Shown here: positions 22,772-28,678 of the stretch, piece after piece | Numbering within the stretch: position 1 is the stretch's first letter | Layout: each line of letters begins with the position of its first letter | Source of the DNA: JBDTGE01 sp050742975 | Lineage (GTDB): Bacteria > Actinomycetota > Actinomycetes > Mycobacteriales > Jatrophihabitantaceae | Direction: 5' to 3' | Assembly (NCBI GenBank): GCA_050742975.1 | Contig: JBOGDQ010000200.1 | Span: 1-30,544 of the forward strand | DNA: 30,544 nt | Translations under genes and position numbers: made by a program | The notes under the pieces: model-generated | Database searches by the model: none | What the model saw: only the letters and a program-made list of their open reading frames with translations | Told to the model about the DNA's origin: nothing

Positions 22772-24237
22772 GCACGCTTCGAGATCGTGAGCGGTGGATC
22801 GCGCTCTACGTGCTGTGCACAGGAATGCTGATGATCGTCCTCGACACCACCGTGGTGAATGTGGCCCTACCCTCCATTCAGGACGATCTCGGCTTCTCCA
22901 ACTCGAGCCTGGCCTGGGTCGTGAACGCCTACCTGATCACCTTCGGCGGGTTGCTGCTGTTGGCCGGGCGCCTCGGAGACCTGCTCGGCCGCCGGACGAT
23001 GTTCCTGTCCGGACTGGCCGTCTTCACCACCGCGTCGCTGGCGTGCGGTCTCGCGCACAGCCAGGCCGTGCTGGTCGCCGCCCGGTTCGTGCAGGGCGTC
23101 GGCGGAGCGATGACGTCCGCGGTCATCCTCGGCATGATCGTCACGATGTTCACCGAGCCGCGCGAGCAGGCCAAGGCGATCGGCGTCTTCGCGTTCGTCG
23201 CCTCGGCCGGTGGTGCCGTCGGACTGCTCGTCGGTGGCGTGCTGACCGAATCAATCGACTGGCACTGGATCTTCTTCGTCAACGTTCCGATCGGAGTCGC
23301 GACTGCCATGGCGGCTCGCCGGCTGATCGAGCGCGATCCCGGTGTCGGAATCGGGTCCGGAACAGACCTGCCCGGAGCCTTGCTGTGCACGGCCGCGCTG
23401 ATGCTCGCGGTGTTCACCATCGTCAAGCCGGCCGCCGAGGACGGCTGGACGGCCGGCTCGACCCGCGCCTTCGGAGCGGCAGCCGCCGTCTTGCTCGCGG
23501 CATTCGTCGCGCGCGAGGCGAGCGCCCGCAATCCCCTGATGCCACTGCGGATCCTGCGCTCGCGCAACGTGGTCGGGTCGAACCTGATCCAGATCGTCGG
23601 CGCCGCGGGCATGTTCGGGATCTTCTTCCTCGGTGCGCTGTACCTGCAGCGCGTGCTCGGCTACGGGCCGCTCGCGATCGGCCTGTCTTTCCTGCCGGTC
23701 TGCGTGCTGATGGGGACGCTCTCGGTCCGTTACTGCGACGTTCTTGTCAGTCGGTTCGGGGCGCGCCGGACCATGATCCCGGGACTGGTGCTGATCATGC
23801 TCGGCCTGACGCTGTTCAGCCGCGCGCCGGTCGACGGCGAGTACCTCACCAACGTGCTGCCGCCGATGGTGTTGCTGGGTGTCGGCGCGGGCATCAGCTT
23901 CCCGGCGCTGATGACACTCGCGATGTCGGCGGCGACGCCCGAGGACGCCGGGCTGACGTCGGGTCTGGTCAACACGACCGCACAGGTCGGCGGGGCGCTG
24001 GGGCTGGCCGTGCTCGCGACATTGTCAGCGGGCCGGACCGGAACCCTTACCGCACAAGGACATTCGGCAGCAGCAGCACTCACCGGCGGCTACCACCTCG
24101 CGTTCCTGGTCGCAGCCGCGCTGATCCTCGCCGCGATCGCCATCGCGCTCACGGTGCTGCGCGCGCCCGCCCCGAACGACGAGAACGCAGCCGCCGTGCT
24201 GCCGGATGAGTCCGAACTGCCCGCTTTGCTCACATGA
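22768..24237 (+). CDS. MFS drug-efflux transporter, DHA2 (EmrB/QacA) type
   Basis: 489 aa, about 14 membrane helices. Motif D1 LDTTVVNVALP (25-35) and motif A GRLGDLLGRR (67-76) are the signatures of the 14-helix drug:H+ antiporter family; QGVGGAMTSAVILGMI and SAGGAVGLLVGGVLTESIDWHWIFFVNVPIG give motifs B and C. It should export a hydrophobic or cationic compound using the proton gradient. Last gene of the ArsR operon, overlapping the AHSA1 stop (ATGA). Substrate unknown; the SRPBCC neighbour may share it. Confidence 0.93.
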   Translation: MSTLRDRERWIALYVLCTGMLMIVLDTTVVNVALPSIQDDLGFSNSSLAWVVNAYLITFGGLLLLAGRLGDLLGRRTMFLSGLAVFTTASLACGLAHSQAVLVAARFVQGVGGAMTSAVILGMIVTMFTEPREQAKAIGVFAFVASAGGAVGLLVGGVLTESIDWHWIFFVNVPIGVATAMAARRLIERDPGVGIGSGTDLPGALLCTAALMLAVFTIVKPAAEDGWTAGSTRAFGAAAAVLLAAFVAREASARNPLMPLRILRSRNVVGSNLIQIVGAAGMFGIFFLGALYLQRVLGYGPLAIGLSFLPVCVLMGTLSVRYCDVLVSRFGARRTMIPGLVLIMLGLTLFSRAPVDGEYLTNVLPPMVLLGVGAGISFPALMTLAMSAATPEDAGLTSGLVNTTAQVGGALGLAVLATLSAGRTGTLTAQGHSAAAALTGGYHLAFLVAAALILAAIAIALTVLRAPAPNDENAAAVLPDESELPALLT

Positions 24238-24314
24238 GGTTCACGGCGCGCCCGTTACGGTCCGAAGAGAGCAGAAAGCCTGCTCGTATCGGGGCAAACC
24301 GCGAGGAGTTGAAC

Positions 24315-25043
24315 GTGAACACCGCGATGCTCACCCGTACCGCCGTCCTCGGCGCCGGAGCTGCACTCTGCCTGGGCGTGAGCGCGCCCGCGCTGGCACA
24401 CACCGAGGCCGGGACCACATCATCGGGCACCACCACGACCCAGAGGCCCACCCTTGCTCAGGAGCAGGCGTGGATCGACAACTTCGTCACGCACCGCCAG
24501 CAGGGACTGGGTCAGTTCGCCGCCCGCGTCGCTGCGGACCCGCGACTGACCGCCGCGCAGCAGGCCGCCGCGGCGGCGATGGTCGCCAAGGCGCAGGCCG
24601 CGCTGTTCGCGCTCAAGGCGAAGGTCGACGCGGCTACCTCGACCGGCCAGGTGCACGAGATCGTCGCAGCTGCGCTGGCCGCGCTACCGCACCCGATGTG
24701 GCCGCTGTACGGATCCGGTCACAAGCAGGCCCGTCATCAGCAGGCCGGTCACCAGCACAGCCACGCTCAGGCGCGGAAGCCGGCGGCGACGGCGACTGAC
24801 GTGTCATTGCGCTCCGACGCGACGCGGAAGGTGACGGTGCACCGGCATTCGAGCGGCTGGTCCGATCGCGACCACGGCAGCTTCGAGCGGGCCGGCTTCG
24901 ACCCGGCCGCGTTCGCAAGCGCGCACCGCGACGGCTGGCAGCGCCAGGGCGACCCCGGCCGGCACTGCGACGGCGGCACCAGCAGCGGTCATCACGACGG
25001 TGGGCAGGGCCACGCTGATCAGGGCGGCCGGCATCGCGCCTGA
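24315..25043 (+). CDS. Secreted histidine-rich protein of unknown function
   Basis: 242 aa from GTG 24315, preceded six bases upstream by GAGGAG. An in-frame ATG at 24234 overlapping the MFS stop would put 27 charged residues before the signal peptide, so I reject it. Signal peptide MLTRTAVLGAGAALCLGVSAPALA, cleavage near residue 28/29. Residues 46-125 are Ala/Gln-rich and predicted helical (QGLGQFAARVAADPRLTAAQ...). From 136 on it is His/Gly/Asp/Gln-rich and probably disordered, with 14 His in 107 residues, including HQQAGHQHSH, GHHDGGQGH and a single Cys at 218. I recognise no family. A metal-binding or cell-surface role is possible but unproven. Separate from, but downstream of, the MFS gene. 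Confidence 0.75.
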   Translation: MNTAMLTRTAVLGAGAALCLGVSAPALAHTEAGTTSSGTTTTQRPTLAQEQAWIDNFVTHRQQGLGQFAARVAADPRLTAAQQAAAAAMVAKAQAALFALKAKVDAATSTGQVHEIVAAALAALPHPMWPLYGSGHKQARHQQAGHQHSHAQARKPAATATDVSLRSDATRKVTVHRHSSGWSDRDHGSFERAGFDPAAFASAHRDGWQRQGDPGRHCDGGTSSGHHDGGQGHADQGGRHRA

Positions 25044-25054
25044 TCTCAGCCGCT

Positions 25055-25067
25055 GCCCGGACCGGGC
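25055..25067. terminator. Short hairpin between convergent genes
   Basis: GCCCG-GAC-CGGGC. It lies after the His-rich gene and before the MarR stop. Too short, and without a T run, to call firmly. Confidence 0.25.
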
Positions 25068-25153
25068 GTCACCAGTTCGTGGTCGAACGCGAAGACGATC
25101 GCGGCCGCCCGGTCCGCGACAGCACTCCCGCTGCAGGTCCGGTGGATCTACGG

Positions 25154-25633
25154 CTACCCGTCAGGGTGCAGGCCCCCGCCGGGGCACATCCCCTCGACGA
25201 TCGCCTGCCCGATCGACTCCAGCTGGGTCACCTGCTCCGGGGTCAGCCGATCGATCACGCGCTCCCGGACCTCGGCGACGTGGCCCGGCGCTGCAGCAGC
25301 AAGCACGTCGAAGCCGCGGTCGGTCAGCCGGGCCAGCTGGCCGCGACGATCGGTCGGGACGCCGACGCGCTGGACCCAACCACGCTCCTCCAGCCGCGCA
25401 ATGGCGTGGGACAGGCGGCTGCGCGAGGAGCGGGTGCGCGAGGCCAGCTCGCTCATCCGCACCGCGCGGTCGTCCGCCTCGGACAGCCGAACCAGGATCT
25501 CGTAGTAGCCGTGAGGCATGCCGGCATCGGCCTGCAGCTGGCGGTCCAGGGTGTCGAAGAGCAGCGTCGTCGCTTCGAGGTACGCCCGCCACGCCCGCTG
25601 CTCGGCCGGGCTCAGCCACTGCGTGTCGGACAT
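25154..25633 (-). CDS. MarR-family transcriptional regulator
   Basis: 159 aa from ATG 25633. MarR winged helix: LRL-type HTH with VRMSELASRTRSSRSRLSHAIARLEERGWVQRV (58-90) and the wing PTDRRGQLARLTDRG (93-107); flanking helices dimerise. An alternative start at 25693 lies inside the intergenic palindrome and lacks support; TATTCT (minus strand, 25640-25645) sits seven bases before 25633, suggesting a leaderless message. Divergent from a VOC-family enzyme gene, the usual layout when a MarR protein represses a detoxifying dioxygenase or glyoxalase. Ligand unknown, probably a phenolic or electrophilic compound. Confidence 0.9.
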   Translation of the reverse strand: MSDTQWLSPAEQRAWRAYLEATTLLFDTLDRQLQADAGMPHGYYEILVRLSEADDRAVRMSELASRTRSSRSRLSHAIARLEERGWVQRVGVPTDRRGQLARLTDRGFDVLAAAAPGHVAEVRERVIDRLTPEQVTQLESIGQAIVEGMCPGGGLHPDG

Positions 25634-25679
25634 GCGCCGAGAATACGAGACCGAGACGCCGAAACTGCGGGCTCGAAAT

Positions 25680-25695
25680 AGTTGAATACTCAACT
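25680..25695. promoter_or_regulatory. MarR-type operator
   Basis: AGTTGA (25680-25685), ATAC, TCAACT (25690-25695): a perfect 16-bp inverted repeat between the divergent marR and VOC genes. Size and A/T-rich TTGA...TCAA symmetry suit a MarR dimer. Confidence 0.7.
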
Positions 25696-25738
25696 GTGTT
25701 GTGAGAGCATTGGGTCAGGCACCATCACAGGAGCGATC

Positions 25739-26275
25739 ATGGCCATTCACCGCCTCAACCACGCCGTCCTCTACGTGCGCAATGTCGAACGCAGCGTGCA
25801 GTTCTACCGCGACGTCCTCGGCTTCACGACGATCGACGGCCTGGGCGCCCTGCACGGTGCCGCGTTTCTGCGCGCGCCGGACTCGACCAACGACCACGAC
25901 CTCGGCCTGTTCGAGATCGGGGACGCTGCCGGCGCCTCGCCCGCAGGGCGCAGCACGGTCGGGCTCTACCACCTGGCCTGGGAGGTCGACACCCTGCGCG
26001 ACCTGCAGGAACTGGCCGGACGGCTGGCCGAGGCCGGCGCTCTCGGCGGAGCCTCGGACCACAGCACGACCAAGTCGCTGTACGGCCACGACCCGGACGA
26101 TCTGGAGTTCGAGGTCGCCTGGATCGTCCCGGCCGCTCTGCTGGACGAGCAGGCGCTGGCCGGCCGCACCGGCATCCGCCCGCTCGACCTAGCCCGCGAG
26201 ATCGCGCGCTACGGCGCGGACACGCCGGGCGGTGTCGGCGTCAGCCGTCCGGAGGCAAGCGCCACAGCGCCGTAA
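25739..26275 (+). CDS. VOC-family protein (extradiol dioxygenase/glyoxalase-like)
   Basis: 178 aa from ATG 25739, with GGAG six bases upstream. Vicinal-oxygen-chelate fold: HRLNHAVLYVRNVERSVQFYRDVLGF at the start and YHLAWEV, DPDDLEFEVAW later. His8, His78 and Glu125 form the metal-binding set. Two beta-alpha-beta-beta-beta units make one metal site, so it is a single-module enzyme like CatE/glyoxalase relatives. Regulated with, and divergent from, MarR, it is likely a ring-cleaving or detoxifying enzyme. Exact activity cannot be read from sequence. Confidence 0.88.
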   Translation: MAIHRLNHAVLYVRNVERSVQFYRDVLGFTTIDGLGALHGAAFLRAPDSTNDHDLGLFEIGDAAGASPAGRSTVGLYHLAWEVDTLRDLQELAGRLAEAGALGGASDHSTTKSLYGHDPDDLEFEVAWIVPAALLDEQALAGRTGIRPLDLAREIARYGADTPGGVGVSRPEASATAP

Positions 26276-26295
26276 TCGCCCTCGCCCGCGACCCA

Positions 26296-26301
26296 TAGAA
26301 T
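26296..26301 (+). promoter_or_regulatory. -10 box of serA
   Basis: TAGAAT, five of six bases of the consensus, ends eight bases before GTG 26309. No Shine-Dalgarno and no clear -35. Confidence 0.45.
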
Positions 26302-26308
26302 TGCGCCC

Positions 26309-27511
26309 GTGACAGCCACCCGCGTTCTCCTGCTCGAGCAGATCCACTCGGACGCGGAGACGATCCTGCGCTCGGCCGGCTTCGAGGTGGAGTCGGTCGA
26401 TCGTGCACTGGACGAGGACGAACTGGTCTCCCGGATCGCTGGCGTCAGCCTGATCGGGCTGCGGTCCAAGACGCACATCACCGAGCGGGTACTCGACGCG
26501 GCCGGCGATCTCGTCGCGATCGGCGCCTTCTGCATCGGCACCAACCAGATCGACCTCGACGCCGCCTCCGAGCGCGGCGTCACGGTGTTCAACGCACCGT
26601 TCTCCAACACCCGCTCGGTCGTCGAGTTGGCGATCGCCGAGATCATCTCGATGACCCGGCGCATGACCGAGAAGAACTCCCTCATGCACCGCGGCGTCTG
26701 GGACAAGTCTTCCGACGGCGCGCACGAGGTTCGCGGCCGCACCCTGGGCATCATCGGCTACGGCAACATCGGCACGCAGCTGTCCGTGCTGGCCGAGAAC
26801 CTCGGCATGAAGGTCCTGTTCTTCGACACCGCCGACAAGCTGGCCCTGGGCAACGCACGCCGCTGCATCTCGATCAAGGAGCTGCTGGCCGAGTCCGACG
26901 TCGTCACCTTGCACGTCGACGGGCGGCCGTCCAACCAGAACCTGTTCGGTGAGAACGACCTCGCGCAGATGCGGCAGGACTCGCTGTTCCTGAACCTGTC
27001 GCGCGGCTTCGTCGTCGACTACGCGGCGCTGCGCCGGCACATCGAGTCCGGCCACATCGCCGGCGCGGCCGTCGACGTGTTCCCGGTCGAGCCGAAGGGC
27101 CGCGGGGACGAGTTCGTCTCCGAGCTGCGTGGCCTGCCGAACGTCATCCTCACCCCGCACATCGGCGGGTCGACCGAGGAGGCGCAGCAGGACATCGGCC
27201 GCTTCGTCGCCGGCAAGTTCCGCGACTTCGTGCTGGACGGGTCGACGGCGATGAGCGTCAACCTGCCCGGCCTCGCGCTGCCGCAGGCCCCGGACACCAG
27301 CCGGCTGATCCTTATCCACCGGAACGTGCCGGGTGTGATGGCGACGGTGAACGGTGTGTTCGCCGAGCACAAGGTGAACGTCGAGGCGCAGCTGCTCGGC
27401 ACCCGCGGCGAGCTGGGCTACGTGGTCACCGACATCGGCGCCAGCTTCACCGACGAGATGCTGGAGCAGCTGCGCGCCCTGCCCGAGACGGTCCGCCTGC
27501 GCCTGCTCTGA
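26309..27511 (+). CDS. serA: D-3-phosphoglycerate dehydrogenase, short ACT-containing form
   Basis: 400 aa. First step of serine synthesis: 3-phosphoglycerate + NAD to 3-phosphohydroxypyruvate. Seen: NAD loop GIIGYGNIGTQ (147-157), catalytic Arg232 in NLSRGFVVD, Glu261 in FPVEP, and His284 in LTPHIGGSTEEAQ. Substrate-domain start VLLLEQIHSDAETILRSAG; residues about 325-400 form an ACT domain (LILIHRNVPGVMATVNGVFAEHKVNVEAQLLGTR) that probably binds serine as feedback inhibitor. It lacks the extra ASB domain of the about 530-aa mycobacterial SerA and resembles the 410-aa E. coli type. GTG 26309 has TAGAAT eight bases upstream, consistent with leaderless translation. Confidence 0.95.
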   Translation: MTATRVLLLEQIHSDAETILRSAGFEVESVDRALDEDELVSRIAGVSLIGLRSKTHITERVLDAAGDLVAIGAFCIGTNQIDLDAASERGVTVFNAPFSNTRSVVELAIAEIISMTRRMTEKNSLMHRGVWDKSSDGAHEVRGRTLGIIGYGNIGTQLSVLAENLGMKVLFFDTADKLALGNARRCISIKELLAESDVVTLHVDGRPSNQNLFGENDLAQMRQDSLFLNLSRGFVVDYAALRRHIESGHIAGAAVDVFPVEPKGRGDEFVSELRGLPNVILTPHIGGSTEEAQQDIGRFVAGKFRDFVLDGSTAMSVNLPGLALPQAPDTSRLILIHRNVPGVMATVNGVFAEHKVNVEAQLLGTRGELGYVVTDIGASFTDEMLEQLRALPETVRLRLL

Positions 27512-27622
27512 CGGCGCCGCGCGGCCGCCGGGTCACCCGGAACGTCCCGACGACTGGCCAACCGGGGCCGCATGAGGCATCCTGTCTGCGGCGGGGGACG
27601 CCGTCCGAACAGAAGGTCCCCG

Positions 27623-28564
27623 ATGTCCCGCCGCCTCTCTGCCCTCCTCGTCACCGCCGTGCTGGCGCTGACCGGGCTCGCCCTCGCCACGCCGGCGTCC
27701 GCCGCGGCCCGCGTCCCCCGTGTCCCGGCCGGCCTCCCGGTCGCGATCGAGCCGCTCGCCACCGAAATCTCGCAGACCTCCTGCGACCCGCACACCAAGC
27801 CAGGCACTGCCAAGCTGGCCAGCCTGCTAGTGCACACGTACCCGGGCACCTCGTACAACACGACGTACGCCTGCGGCACCGACGGGCCGGTGAGCGAGCA
27901 CTACGACGGGCGGGCGATCGACTGGATGGCCTCGATCCGCAACAAGTCGCAGTACGCCGACGCGCGCGCCTTCCTGTCGTGGCTGTTCGCCACCGACTCG
28001 CGGGGCAACCGCCTGGCGATGGCTCGCCGGCTCGGTGTCCAGTACGTCATCTACTACAACCGGATCTGGGAGTCCTGGGACGCCAAGTGGGCGCCGTACA
28101 ACAACTGCGCCAAGCAGCCGTCCCGGAGCTACGACACGTCCTGCCACCGCGACCACATGCACATCTCGCTGGGCTGGAACGGGGCGATGGGCGCGACCAC
28201 GTTCTGGACCAAGCGGGTCTCGCCGACGGACTACGGCCCGTGCCGGGTGTCCTTCTTCAACTGGGCGGCGCCCAGGCGCGCTGCCAACCCCCGGCCCTGC
28301 AGGTGGTACCCGACCGTCCGCGCGCCGGCCCACTCGTCGGCGACGAAGGTGGCGCTCGTGAAGTTCTCCGGAGCCCGGCTGCTGTACGGCTCGCGCGGAC
28401 CGGCGGTGAGCGCGGTGCAGGCCGCGCTGCACGTCCGGGCGGACGGCGTGTACGGCTCCGCGACCCGCACGGCGGTGCTCAGGTACCAGGCGCAGCACCG
28501 GCTGGTGCGAAACGGCGCGATGGACACGAACACCTGGCTTGCCCTGCTCCGCGCCGTGCACTGA
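27623..28564 (+). CDS. Secreted peptidoglycan-active protein with PG-binding domain
   Basis: 313 aa. Signal peptide MSRRLSALLVTAVLALTGLALATPASA-A (cleavage about 27/28). Residues 50-215 resemble D-Ala-D-Ala-carboxypeptidase-like (M15/VanY-type) extracellular domains of Actinobacteria: SEHYDGRAIDWM (91-102) and CHRDHMHISLGW (174-185) provide His93, Asp100 and His178/His180 as a zinc set. Several Cys (54, 84, 162, 174, 207, 226) could form disulfides. Residues 252-310 are a peptidoglycan-binding (PG_binding_1) domain: LLYGSRGPAVSAVQAALHVRADGVYGSATRTAVLRYQAQHRL. Start ATG 27623 has AGAAGG six bases before it; the ATG at 27572 would put a basic leader ahead of the signal peptide. Cell-wall hydrolysis is inferred. 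Confidence 0.85.
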   Translation: MSRRLSALLVTAVLALTGLALATPASAAARVPRVPAGLPVAIEPLATEISQTSCDPHTKPGTAKLASLLVHTYPGTSYNTTYACGTDGPVSEHYDGRAIDWMASIRNKSQYADARAFLSWLFATDSRGNRLAMARRLGVQYVIYYNRIWESWDAKWAPYNNCAKQPSRSYDTSCHRDHMHISLGWNGAMGATTFWTKRVSPTDYGPCRVSFFNWAAPRRAANPRPCRWYPTVRAPAHSSATKVALVKFSGARLLYGSRGPAVSAVQAALHVRADGVYGSATRTAVLRYQAQHRLVRNGAMDTNTWLALLRAVH

Positions 28565-28581
28565 CCGCACCGCGACTGTCC

Positions 28582-28610
28582 TTGCACGGGTTACCCGTCG
28601 GTAATACCAT
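28582..28610 (+). promoter_or_regulatory. Possible promoter of fadE5
   Basis: TTGCAC (28582-28587), 17-base spacer, TACCAT (28605-28610), predicting transcription at about 28617, between two operator-like palindromes. Hexamers are imperfect. Confidence 0.45.
28591..28604. promoter_or_regulatory. TTACC-N4-GGTAA palindrome, fadE5 operator 1
   Basis: TTACC CGTC GGTAA, perfect 5-bp arms. Lies in the spacer of the proposed promoter. Larger arms GGTTACCCGTC (28589-28599) and GACGGGTAACC (28620-28630) pair with the second site. Confidence 0.7.
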
Positions 28611-28614
28611 GATG

Positions 28615-28628
28615 TTACTGACGGGTAA
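28615..28628. promoter_or_regulatory. TTACT-N4-GGTAA palindrome, fadE5 operator 2
   Basis: TTACT GACG GGTAA, an inverted near-copy of operator 1 with centres 24 bases apart, covering the predicted transcription start. Same length as the site at 6582-6595 before the thiolase operon. Confidence 0.65.
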
Positions 28629-28678
28629 CCGCGCTCCGAGTGCCTCGCACCCGGGACGCAGATCAGGGAGAGCGAATC

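Noticed and set aside
24234..24314. Upstream ATG of the His-rich protein overlapping the MFS stop
   Set aside because: It would place 27 mostly polar residues ahead of the signal peptide, whereas GTG 24315 has GAGGAG at ideal distance.
26273..26308. Full sigma-70-type promoter for serA
   Set aside because: Only the -10 box is convincing; no hexamer near TTGACA at 16-19 bases was found.
27512..27622. Possible cyclic di-AMP (ydaO-type) riboswitch before the peptidoglycan-active gene
   Set aside because: Such elements often precede wall hydrolases in Actinobacteria, but the region is short and I can match only a small GGCG/CGCC hairpin, not the conserved core.
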